64,000 bases of DNA from Datura wrightii (lineage: Eukaryota > Streptophyta > Magnoliopsida > Solanales > Solanaceae): the NCBI GenBank assembly GCA_035772735.1, contig JASDFA010000003.1, positions 127,923,001 through 127,987,000 on the forward strand, read 5' to 3'. The notes under the pieces were generated by a model. The model had not been told where the DNA came from and ran no database searches. It saw only the letters and a program-made list of their open reading frames with translations. This document shows, one piece after another, positions 53,621 to 64,000 of this stretch. The position numbers were made by a program, and so were the translations under genes. Numbering within the stretch: the first letter of the stretch is position 1; every line of letters starts with the position of its first letter.

Positions 53621-56310
53621 TGTCACGACCCAAGCATGGACCTCGAATCGAGACACGGGACCTAGAACCACAAATGGCTCCAAGCTAACCCATGATGTGG
53701 CATATTACTAGTACAACATAACTTATAAGAAAAACTGAGCGGAAGCTAACTGAAATGTAAGATATTTCCTTACGGATAACAAGATAATTTGATAATGTAA
53801 ACACTGAATCACAAAGCTGAACATGCTAACTCTATGTCTGAAAGCCTCTAGTAACTGATGAGATACTGGGATAAGCCCCCAACTAACTCCAAAGACTGCA
53901 ACTAAAACAAGGTAGAAGAACTGAAAGGAAGTAGATAACTTTAGTCCTTGGAAGATGATGACTCACCACTTCTAGCTTATCAAGTCCAAAACGTTTCTAA
54001 CTACATGCTGAGTCTGAGAACATAGATCTATATCATGAAATGATATAACATAAATTATGTGGTCAGTACTTTGAATGTACTTTGTATGTAAGGTGAGTAA
54101 ACATTCTAATAAAATGATAGTTTGAAATCATGAATATTAAACGAAATAGAACATGAGAGTAAGGAAAACATGCTAAAAAAAGATATTCATGAAGTAATCA
54201 TGATCATGAGATATTCATCATAAGCTGAACATAATGATCCATGATTAGAAATAGAAATCATGTAATGTACCATACTTGAAATCATAAGTGAAAACTCATA
54301 AAATTGGTCAATGGGTCAAATATTCTATAAAACATAATATCATAATATATGAACATAAGTTACTGAAAACATGAGGAACAATTTGAGATTCTTTTAACCG
54401 ACATACACCATGTGAGCATACATGGAGCCCGACATGTAAATCCCTAGTTAGGAGGATGTTCATACCTTGCCAAGGGTAGAACCATGAAAAAGGTGTGATA
54501 TCACTCATGGGTGGCCCATTCGGTCATGGGAGACACTCTCGTGGAGGACCCCATCACGGCTATGTTGGCACGTAGTTATGAGACCTGGGTGCGCTGGAAC
54601 CCTAGACTACTCGATGTTAAATACTACTCCTAAAATGTATATAGGGCTCATATCATAATCATGAATCGTACGTGGAGTACATGGGCTAGTTGAAATCTTG
54701 AGATTAATAAACATGCTTGAGATATGTGAACTAGCCATAAAATAGGCCCGTGAGTCGGCCATGATCATAACTTCATATTCATGAAAGCCATGCAAAGTTG
54801 AGGAAATTATTATACTCTAAAATTTGTAAGATCATGAAGGATTCTTGTGAAAATCATGCGTTAGGATCATAAAGCATAGTTTAATTCATCATATTTAGAA
54901 TCATAGACTTAAGCTTGAAATTCATAAATCATGCATAATAGGACATAATCTTCATAAATTTGAAATCATGAATTAGTAAGTAAATTGAGAGTCAAATCTG
55001 CCCTAATAGCCATAAATCATCAACTGAAACATGAGAGAATTGAAATAATAGAGATAGCATGAAAGATTGCATTGAATTGTGTTGAACCCTAGAATTTCAC
55101 AATATAGGACTTGAGAAGTAGAAATCATGAATTTGGACTTGAAAGGGCATGAGGTGGAAGAATTTCCCTATTCATAACCCTAAATACCTAGGTTGATGAT
55201 CCATTGACTTGTCTTGAATACCCAAGGAAGATTTGAAAGAGCTTGAAGAAGAACCCTAACTCCTTTCTTGAGAGAAAATTCAACTATCGTTCTTTTAGAG
55301 ATGCTGAGGATTTAGGCTAGGTTAATCCCTTTAATCTGACCTTTAGGAAGCCCAAAATGATCTCATTTAGGAGTTAAAAGCATAGGAGTTTACCAAAATA
55401 CCCCCGAAATGCTATAAAAAGACCTGAAACTAGTAGAAACAATGACCAAAAGGATGGGTCGTTGTTTGATAGGACAACCTGTACTGAGGTTCGTCCAATG
55501 CCTAGTGCTGCTTTACTAAACATCTCATAATTTTTTACTCCAAATTCCAATTGATACAAAGTCATATGCGTTCGAAAGAAGACTCAGAGGTCTTCAATTT
55601 GATGAGTTGAATCACATAAAAACATTTTGTAAAATGGTAGCTATGGTTTTTTGAAGTTGACCCTTGTAAGAACCTAAACAAAAACTCAATTGGTAAGAAG
55701 ACTCTCAACTCAACTTTGTGCTAGAGGTTCCTTATGGCCTTAATTTGTATCCAATGCACTTCTTACACTTATGAATTGATCTTAACATCTTGTTTTCATA
55801 AATTCATCAGGTTCGGGTCTATCCACATACCTAAAATTGTTCCAAATTTAGCTTGAAACTCTGAGGCATTAAAATATCTCAACTAATGGTTAAAATGATG
55901 ACTCGCACCATTATATTACAACTCGTACAATGTATTTATAGCTACCGAGCCTCCCCTAAACAAATTCTCTAAACTCCCTTCCTATGAACCTTCAGTACGA
56001 CCTGTACTACCCTGGTAAGAGCATGGAATCCTATTGTGGTTTCTCATGTGGCCACCAAATTACTCTCTGAACCTAATTCAACGACTTCAAACAAGGACAT
56101 GTATAATCAAACAACGGTCCGTACAATCCACTCATCGGTTCTAGGCCAACTTTTGGCAGTTCACTGGAACTGATCCAACGGCCACATACAACGACACGTA
56201 GGATGGATGAACGAGTCTTCCATTGACTCATTGAATGGACCTGGTGCAATTTTCTATTATTTTCTGTTGTAAGTCTCGAGTTTGATTTAAGGGACTTTTG
56301 GGGTGTTACA
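53621..56310 (-). repeat. Solo LTR of a Tekay-like chromovirus with perfect target duplication
   Basis: The + strand begins TGTCACGACC and ends GGGTGTTACA, i.e. a minus-strand LTR TGTAACACCCC...GGGTCGTGACA. GAATA flanks it on both sides (53616-53620, 56311-56315), and the host reading frame resumes across it (NEY then EYPEVFLEELP). There is no interior, so it arose by LTR-LTR recombination. At 2,690 bp it is about 630 bp longer than the LTRs of A and D. It carries ACGACCYGTAC/AACGAGTC words at 55900-56250. Confidence 0.92.
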
Positions 56311-57240
56311 GAATATCCTGAAGTGTTCCTAGAGGAACTTCCTAGGCTTCCACCAGATAAAGTGATAGATTTTGGTATCAATGTGAATCCTGATACCTAG
56401 TCCATATCTATTCCACCTTACAAGATGGCCCCAACAAATTTGAAAGAGCTGATAAAATAATTTAAATATCTTTTTTGACAAAGGGTTTCTCAAATTAGTA
56501 TATTCCTCTGGGGTACACCTGTATGATTTGTATGCAAGAAAGATGACTCATTGCAGATGTGTATAAGCTATAGGCAACTGAACAAAGTCAAAATAGAGAA
56601 TACATATCCACTTTCCAAGATCGATCACTTATTTGATTAATTGTATGGTGCCATCTGTTATTCAAAGATTGATTTGAGGTTCAAATATCATCAGTTAAAT
56701 ATCATTGAGGCATATATTTCAAAGACAACTTTTCAAACTAGATATGCGAACTATGAATTTCTTGTCATGTCCTTTAGCTTAAAAAGTTCCCCAACAACCT
56801 TTATGGATCTTATGAATAGGGTTTTGAAACCCTTTCTTTACCTGTTCGTAAATATGTTTATAGATGATATTCTTATGTATTTACATAGTGAAGAAGACCA
56901 CACAACTCATCTCAACGCAATATTGCAGAAACTCCGAGATCAAAATCTATATGCCATGTTCTCTAAATATGAGTTCTAGTTGGAATTTTTTTTGTTGGAT
57001 TCAGTTGAATTTCTTAGGCATGTTGTCTCCAATTAAAGTACTTGTGTGAATTTCCAAAAAAAAAATTTTGGCTGTGAAGAATTTCCCTAGAACTACGACA
57101 CCCACAAAGGTACATAGTTTCTTATGTCTAGTAGATTATTAGAGTAGTTTTTTCATGGGTTTTTGTTCTATATTTACTCTACTGAACAACTTCACTCAGA
57201 ATATGGCCAAGTTTCCATAGTTAGAGACTAGTGAAAGGAG
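56311..57240 (+). pseudogene. Chromovirus C reverse transcriptase, broken
   Basis: EYPEVFLEELPRLPPDKVIDFGI, then PYKMAPTNLKELIK. Open at 56641-56979: YGAICYSKIDLRFKYHQLNI, FLVMSFSLKSSPTTFMDLMNRV, and the catalytic box FIDDILMY (YXDD equivalent). It continues with stops through the connection region (KVHSFLCLVDY-like). It would copy element RNA into DNA, but stops and shifts make it dead. Confidence 0.85.
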
Positions 57241-57700
57241 TTTCCAAGAGATGAATGATATATTAACGTTACTACTAGTATTACTATTGCCCGAAGGCAC
57301 AAAAGAGTATGTTGCCTATTGTGATGCTTTCGGTGTTGGCTTGATACTTTTAGACAACTCAAAAAGCATAAAAAGAATTTCTGATACATGATCTAGAATT
57401 ACCAATAGTTATATCTACATTAAAGATGTGCCATCACTACATATGTCGGGTTCATATTGATATATTCACCGATCACAAAAGTTTGCAGTATATCTTTAAA
57501 TAGTAGGAATTGAACTTGTGGCAGAGGAGATGGTCAGAATTGCTAAAAGACTATGATGTAGATATACCCTATCATCCAGGTAAAGCTAATGCTATAGTCG
57601 GTGCTCTCAATGGGATGTCTATAGGTATCCAACATATTTTCCAGCAAAAAAGAAAGAGATCGACAAGGGCATCCACCGATTGGCTAGCTTAGGATTCTGA
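57241..57700 (+). pseudogene. Chromovirus C RNase H, broken
   Basis: EGTKEYVAYCDAFGVGLILL contains the first catalytic Asp of Ty3 RNase H (CDA). After shifts come NLWQRRWSELLKDYDVDIPYHPGKANAIVGALN (open at 57510-57692), the usual end of the RNase H region. Confidence 0.82.
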
Positions 57701-58566
57701 CTCTTAGACTCTAAAAATTGGTCGAGTAATTGTTCATAACAATTATGATTCTTTATTAATGAAGGAGAAAGAAAAATAGTATGATGACCCTACACTACTT
57801 CAGTCCAAATTGGGGATCCACAACATAAAATCACATCATTTGAGCTTGGAGGAGATGGAACATTAAGGTATGAAGTTAGATTATGTGTTCTTAATGTTGC
57901 AGTACATCGTGAAAGATTATGACTAAGGTGCATCATTCACATCTTTGTATTCATCCTTATTCCATAAAAATGTATCATTACATTAAAGAGGTTTACTAGA
58001 GGCACAACATGAAAAAATATGGTGAAGTATGTAAAGACAGAGTAACAGAAGCCCAATTGCTTAACATAAAATATTGATATTCTTTAGTGGAAATGGGAGA
58101 TGATTAACATGGACTTCGTGATATGTTTTTCTTTCTCCTTTTGTAGGCATGACTCAATTCAGGTGATTTTTGACTGTTTTATGAATTCAGGATGATCGAT
58201 TCTACTAAGGAATATGAAAAATTATATATTAAGCAAATAGTGTTGTTACATGGGACTCTATTGTCTATTATATCTGATAGAGGTTCCCAATTCACAACAC
58301 ACTTCTGCGGATCTTTCCAGAAAGGTTCGGGCACACAGGTAAATCTTAGCACAACTTTTCTCCCCTAGAAGAATTGCGAAACAAAAAAAACTATTCAAAC
58401 ACTCGAAAATATGTTGAGAGCTTGTGCCTTAGATTTCAGAAGAAACAAGAATAAACACTTGTACCTTTTGGAATTTGCATATAATAATAGTTAAATTTCA
58501 ACATTGAAAAGACACAATTTGATGCTTTATATGGGTGATGATGTAGGTACCCTATTGGTTCATTTG
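57701..58566 (+). pseudogene. Chromovirus C integrase, broken and interrupted
   Basis: Weak zinc-finger area near 57990-58080, then EYEKLYIKQIVLLHGTLLSIISDRGSQFTTHFCGSFQKGSGTQVNLSTTF (58205-58370, with the Asp of the DDE triad in SDRG) and IQTLENMLRACALDF (58400-58440), broken after DALYMG-type text. The LTR of chromovirus D interrupts it at 58567. Confidence 0.82.
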
Positions 58567-60626
58567 TGTCATGACTTAACTCCACACCATGGATGCGACA
58601 CAATGCCTAGAGTCACAAGTGATCCCAAACTAAACCATGACATAGCATAATACTAATATGATCTGAAGTAGATAGAAAATTGAGTGAAAGCTAACTGAGT
58701 TTATCAAAAACATTACATAAGTAAATACTAAAATGGACTGAATATTTATAAATCTAGACAAATATTGTGTCGTAAACTGAAATTCTAATACTCTATTTGA
58801 AAGCCTCTACTACTGATGAGCAACTGGGACAAGTCCCTATATAACTCGAAAGTATGTAACTAAAACAAGATCACTGAAATAAAGGAAATCACCCCAGTCC
58901 TTGAGAGATGAGGACTCACCATTAATAATCTATTGGAAATCACCGAAAGAAGATCTAGCTGCGATGTTAAGTTTAGGTACCTGAGCCAATATCATAAAAC
59001 GATATAGCATAGAAGGTATGCAATCAGTACTTAAAATGTACTAGATATATAATACATGCAATTGAAAATATAAACATGCTAGTAGATATTAAAGTACCAC
59101 TAGAATGACATGCAACGACCCTATTTGAAATCGTAGATACTGGAATACCCCAAAAATCAGAAAATACTATAAAGCCTAGTAAAACTAATTTTAGGGTCAT
59201 ATACATATCTTGAAAATCAGAGAACTCAGACTACATTGAAGAGTGTAATTTTACCATGGGAGTCCCTGTTAATCAATATATAACCACGTGCACTAAAAGT
59301 GGCATTCGATGTAAATGCCCCATTGACTAGACCCAATATACCTTACCAGGGTTTAAAGGCATGGCTATGTGATCACTAAACCGTGGCCCATTCGGGCTAA
59401 AGACCTATGGTGGCATGTAGTTCTGGGAACTTAGGTGCATTGAAACCCAGCCCACTCAGTGCTAAGTGCTACTCCTGACTGAAGAACTAACTGTATCTAA
59501 CGGTATTGCTAGCTCGAAAATTGATGTCCTAAGACTAAGTCAGAGCTACTTATATAGAAATATCATGAGAGTCTAAAGGACCTGATAAACTTATAATATT
59601 GGTAATATTGATATTAATGATGACACTGATAATCTTGATAATGATTATGTTGAGAAACATTCATGCTGAAAATCAAGCTAAGGTCATATACTCATAATCA
59701 AACAATCCTTTTTAAAAAATGATAAATTAGGTAGACCTAGATTGAAAACATGGCAAAATCATGGTTATGAAAATACAATGTATAATCTGAGATAATACAT
59801 GAATTTTTACTTATTAACAATCATGGGAGACTTAAAATAATAAGGGAGTTAGGGAGCTCATAAGATACTGAAAAACCATAACACATAATCCTCTATAGAG
59901 ATGAGAAGGGTTAGGTTTCTTTGAAAATATTTCTGACACAAGGGTGAAAGAGTTTTCCTTGCTGAATCCCCACATACATATAGAAGAAAACCCCCAAGAA
60001 GAAGCTTGAATTTCTGAAGTTGTAGGAAGAACCCTTGTTCTTGCTTGGGAGAGTTGAGTTTTTATGTGCCATTCTTGAGAGAATAGGAGAGAATGAGAGG
60101 CAGATGGTTGACTATTTCCCTTTAATTCCCCTTCAATTAATCCCAATACAACATAGTTTAGGAATTAAAATAGCAAAAGTTATGAAAGTACCCCTGGGAA
60201 GTTGTCTGAAAAATTGCCCATCCAATCCTAACGAGTCATACAATGAGTCATTGGTTTTCACTACTACTTGTTGGAACCAGTCATTGATTTTGGGATAAAT
60301 TTTCAGTTTGTGAGCTTCTTGCAATGGGAAGGCAAACGGCTCATTAGATGACATAACGAACCATTATATCCAGTCGTCACTCAAACAAATTTTTTGAACT
60401 TTCTGAACTTCTAACTAACGTGTCATCAGGACGAGTTAGTACTTTCTCCAATAATTCATCAATTGGCTCATTAATTCTAGAATAAGAAAATGTAGGGGCT
60501 GACAACAACTCATTTAACGAGTCGTTGGTTCTAACAATGACTCATTTGATGAGACATCTTGAGGAAAAAATTGTAGATTCCCACTCAAAGTCTAGGTTTG
60601 ATCTTAGGGACCTTTTGGGTGTTACA
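58567..60626 (-). repeat. 3' LTR of chromovirus D
   Basis: The + strand begins TGTCATGAC and ends GTGTTACA. On the minus strand it starts TGTAACACCCAAAAGG right after the PPT. Length 2,060 bp, as for chromovirus A. Words of the type AACGAGTCATACAATGAGTCATTGG lie at 60225-60550. No gene. Confidence 0.85.
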
Positions 60627-60660
60627 TTATCTATCCCATGGGAATATTCGCCCTTGAATA
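60627..60660 (-). promoter_or_regulatory. PPT with upstream hairpin, chromovirus D
   Basis: Minus strand: TATTC-AAGGGC-GAATA stem (60660-60645), then CCCATGGGATAGATAA before the LTR. A variant of the chromovirus PPT hairpin with changed but still paired bases. Confidence 0.65.
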
Positions 60661-60933
60661 AAGTATAATGAAGTTGGAAGGATAGGGAAAGAGCTGTAAT
60701 CCCAATACTCATAGCTCTAGGCTGAATTCTAATTGAGTGAGTGACTCTGAACTAAAGTGCACATACTGAACTAAATTAGTGCGAAAAGAATGCATAGTAA
60801 GACATGAATAGAACTGAGGAGCATGAAACTAATATGAGACTAACTGTAGGGATGACAATGGGGTGGGTGAGGAATGGTTACAGGAAAAACCCCATAAACC
60901 CGTAAAGACTTTAACCCACACTGCCCCACTGCG

Positions 60934-62512
60934 TGATAACGTCCAATTTACACTCCTTTTTTACAAAAGAGCATAAACAATCATTGTATCAAAAAAAATA
61001 CCCCGACGAATGTCGGGGTCAAATCCCACAAGGAATTGAGTCGATAAATCAAGAGTTATAAACTAATTAAAACTAGAATACATAATTGTTCAACATTTAA
61101 AAAGTAAAATTGGGGGAAAATTAAGAAGAAATAACTATCCAACTCTAAACTAAGACTAATTGGAGGAATTCCAATTGAAGCAATCACAAGTGATATGGCT
61201 AGGGACATTCAATAGATGAGATCACAACTAAATCGGTAATTTCTTCAATGCTTTAGAGTCACAATTAGCATAGGTAGCAGTGGATAATTCACATTCTCTT
61301 ATTTTCCAACCATAAGAATGTTTATGTCATGGGTTCTTTTAAACCCCAAAGCCAATTCAAGTTATCAGCCACACAAGCTTGAGGAAGGACTAGCTATTTC
61401 TAGCCTTGACCTTTGATGAAGTGAAAATGTGGGTTTTAACTATCTCTAGCTTAATCCCACACAAAAACACTCCAATTTCTCACTATTATCTTCTCACCCA
61501 ATTCTCACCTTTCTCTCTCAAGCAAAAGTAAGAAAAGTAAAACACTATTCATGTTTGCAAACCATCAATTTTGGAAATTATAACTTGGAAGAATATAATA
61601 GATCTATAATTTCAATAAGAATCCAAGAGCAATTTATGAAAACCCAATAAAATTAATAAACCCACCATGAATATACCTCTAGCAAGCAAATTAATCAAGC
61701 ATATTAAAAGATAAAGAGAGGATACCAAGAGGATTTCCCTCACATTCATCACATTAGCTTCACAAATTTGCTTCATAATCTCTTACAACAATGGTGGAAT
61801 TCTCCCAAAATGGGTTAAAGAAAAAGAAGAAAAGTTCTACCTAACTCCACAAATCTATAGTGAAAAGATGTTTGGAAGATGAGAGAATAGTTGGTGAATT
61901 GGTTAAATGAAAATAGTTGGTGTACAATGAAAGCTATGTAAATATCTGTACTTTCTTGTGTAAAACTTTTCCCAAATGCCCTTGAAGCTTCTAGATGCTT
62001 GGAAGATCTTTTGGGACCCTTTTACCCTTCATTAGATGGCCTCTCCTATGAAGAACCAGCGTTTAGCCGGTGCCTATCCGCGGATCATCAAACTATAGCC
62101 GGTTGAAAATGGTGTCCTGGCAGGGGAACCAGAGGTTTAATGGGCATTTAGCCTGTGCCATCCATGAACAGCCGGTTGAATAGCTGGTCTGGGCAGTAGC
62201 TTCGGCATTTCACTCGAGTTTCGCCCTTTCAGATATGCATTTAGCCGATTTAAAGCATGTCTTTGCACCTCTTCTTGAGCTCAAACCTTCTATTATCTTT
62301 GGCTCCTCTCCGTCATATGCTAACTCATCAAATTTCATCTCAAACTTCATGTGTTTTGCTCGATTCCATGCTTTCCCCACTCATGTAAAGTACCTACAAA
62401 GAATTCAAGAGAAAGGGCATAAAATCCACATAAATGACTCGAAAACTAGGCGAAAACTAGGCAAAAACTCATGCTTAGGAGCCTAATGAGTTGGTAAATT
62501 TCTAAATCATCA
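60934..62512 (-). repeat. Solo LTR of the element 4 family
   Basis: The + strand begins TGATAACGTCC and ends AAATCATCA; in reverse it matches 35521-37070 throughout (GAAATTTACCAACTCATTAGG start, the GCCGGT-word region at 62040-62245, the 'ccccgacgaatgtcggggtc' end region at 61001-61021). It has no interior and lacks the plastid insert. The flanks CTGCG and CCCCG are a poor duplication, so its origin by recombination is less certain. Confidence 0.85.
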
Positions 62513-63508
62513 CCCCGCATAGCATAATTTGATATTTTTAATTCGTCCTACCCCACTCTACATAAACCGCGCCGCATAAACCCACACCTCAATAATTTGC
62601 TTTAAAAAAAATCAGCCAAGCATAATTTCTGCTATCATTGTGTCTGACAAAAACTTATATTAAATACAAAAACATTTAATTGAAATAAATGGTCAAACTA
62701 ATGTTATATAAGTGTGAAAGTATTTGAAGTATGTTACTATACCCTTTGTAAAGTGATGTTCCAATAAGTCATTGCACTTTATCCATATATAATATAATTT
62801 TTCTAAATTATCAGTGTATTAAATACTTATCATTTTTATTAGGAGTAAATCATTCACATTTATTTATTTTCATGGTAATAACAGGAAAATTTGTTATCTT
62901 TTTCCTACCCATTTTTCTTCATTGTGTTCCAAAAAACAAATGCTTCATTGTGTTGTTGTATATAATTTTTCATCTTAAAGTTGTGTGAAATAGCAGACAA
63001 CTAATTAAACAGTTGTTTATGATTCTCTCCCCAATCATTCCCTCTTTTTCATAGGCTTAAAATTCGTCATTATCTTAGGAATAAAAACATAAAATATTGT
63101 TTTGGATATCTATCTTAATCCAGTTATTTTGATATGAAATGAAATTGATGTTTTTTCAAAAATTTTGATCAATTGAGCACACTTTTAGTGTTAAACTATA
63201 AGAGAAAAAGAAATTACAGATTAGAAGGGAGAAAACTAGATAAAGAAATTCTTAGAGAATAATAATCAAATGAAACTCATTTTTTGAAATAAAAGTTTTA
63301 CTATGTCAAGAACAAAAATCAGTTTTGAAAAAATTACTATTAAACCTGTGTAGATCTGCATAAACCAGCCCCACCTCGTATTAACTTTTTTAAAAATTAT
63401 TTCAACCTATCTCGTATCTACTCTGCACCCACATAGCCTAAAACCCGCTCTGCCCTGCATAGCATGTAACTCGCTCCGCCTCGCACTCATCCTGCCCCAT
63501 TTTCATCC
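62513..63508. other. AT-rich interior of the hAT-like element
   Basis: Right arm of the TIR element. AT-rich sequence without ORFs, ending in a run of GCCCCGC/CCCGCTC words (63360-63500) that mirrors the left arm. Nothing else recognised. Confidence 0.6.
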
Positions 63509-63531
63509 CTAACTGAGTAGAGTCCTAAAGG

Positions 63532-64000
63532 AATAAGCTAGTATCTAATGCTGAAGCTGAGCTGGACGGGTAGAGGTAAGGGTACTTTGTCATCATATCT
63601 GCTTCGACTTCCCACGTAGCTCCCTCTACAAGCTGGTTCTTCTAAAGAACCTTCACTGAAATGGCCTCCTTATTCCTTAACTTACAAACCTGACGGTCAA
63701 TAATCTAAACTTGGACCTCATCGTAAGAGAGACTATCCTTTATGCCAACACTCTCTAAAGGCACAACTGAGGTCCAATCACCGATGCACTTCTTCAATAG
63801 AGACACATGAACGAGTGGATGCACCAATGTTAGCTCCACAGAAAAGTCCAACTCATAGGCCACATTGCCAATGCGCCTCAGAATCCTCTAAGGGCCAACA
63901 TATTAAGGACTGAGCTTTCTTTTCTTTCCAAACCTCATCACCCCTTTCAGAGGTGAAATATTTAGATATACCCAATCATCTGTAGAAAACTCAAGTTCTC
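63532..64000 (-). pseudogene. Chromovirus D integrase C-terminus and chromodomain, broken, runs off the window
   Basis: Minus strand: EFSTDDWVYLNISPLKGVMRFGKKRKLSP*YVGP*RILRRIGNVAYELDF, HPLVHVSLLKKCIGDWTSVVPLESVGIKDSLSYDEVQV*IIDRQVCKLRNKEAISVKVL*KNQLVEGATWEVEADMMTKYPYLYPS, stop near 63532. The TATWE-type GATWEVEADM and the aromatic residues are chromodomain hallmarks. Three or more stops are visible. The rest of pol lies beyond 64000. Confidence 0.87.

Larger units (their letters stand above)
60849..63509. mobile_element. hAT-like non-autonomous DNA transposon holding a solo LTR
   Basis: Imperfect terminal inverted repeats: GGGATGACAATGGGGTGGG at the left, and CCTGCCCCATTTTCATCCC at the right (its reverse complement matches with few changes). 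Flanking TAACTGTA (60841-60848) and TAACTGAG (63510-63517) fit an 8-bp duplication with two changes. Ends of the (T/C)AGGG type plus 8-bp duplications suggest hAT. It has runs of CCCGC/GCCCC words near both ends and no transposase. Without the solo LTR inside it is about 1.1 kb. It splits chromovirus D between the integrase stop and the PPT. Confidence 0.72.

Noticed and set aside
1..64000. CRISPR arrays, tRNA, rRNA, bacterial-type operons or ribosome binding sites
   Set aside because: None seen; the sequence is plant nuclear repeat DNA, and the only tRNA-like matches are 18-20-nt retroelement primer sites.

Overview
The window looks like repeat-rich, heterochromatin-type DNA of a flowering plant. 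The element families (chromodomain Ty3/gypsy of Tekay/Del type, and Athila-related non-autonomous elements with gag-protease and a plant-specific second ORF) resemble those of Solanaceae; the family assignment is from memory and is an inference. I see no functional host gene, tRNA, rRNA or CRISPR. Nearly every base belongs to LTR retrotransposons nested in each other, and nearly every coding region is broken. The exception is one long gag-protease ORF in a young element (13201-15693).

Layout. 1-735: end of an Athila-like LTR. 735-2875: 3' end of chromovirus B (integrase/chromodomain, PPT, truncated LTR). 2876-40019: chromovirus A (+). Its integrase is split at 3782 by element 1 (-, 3782 to about 19630), and its 3' LTR is split at 20744 by element 3 (+, 20744-38088). 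Element 1 holds element 2 (+, 11502-19245, 1,597-bp LTRs, TSD CCTAC). Element 3 holds element 4 (+, 30141-37070) in its 3' LTR, and the 5' LTR of element 4 holds a plastid ycf2 fragment. 40020-44335: an LTR-like stretch and a minus-strand chromovirus 5' end (E). 44336-58566: chromovirus C (+), split by element 5 (-, 44839-52613) and by a solo LTR (53621-56310, TSD GAATA). 58567-64000: 3' end of chromovirus D (-), split by an hAT-like TIR element (60849-63509) that itself holds a reverse-oriented solo LTR of the element 4 family.

How the parts work together. Elements 1-5 have LTRs and gag-like remains, and a tRNA-Asp-type primer site where the 5' end survives, but no reverse transcriptase or integrase. 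They must depend on enzymes from autonomous relatives. Although different in sequence, they share a cis-acting plan: gag-protease; one or two copies of a double-hairpin motif; in elements 1, 3 and 5 a second gene (ORF2) with its own TATA-like box and a 0.7-0.8-kb intron ending just before its ATG; a roughly 1.6-2.2-kb non-coding tail with shared sequence blocks; a small hairpin; a purine-rich PPT; the LTR. This shared architecture is the most interesting signal in the window.
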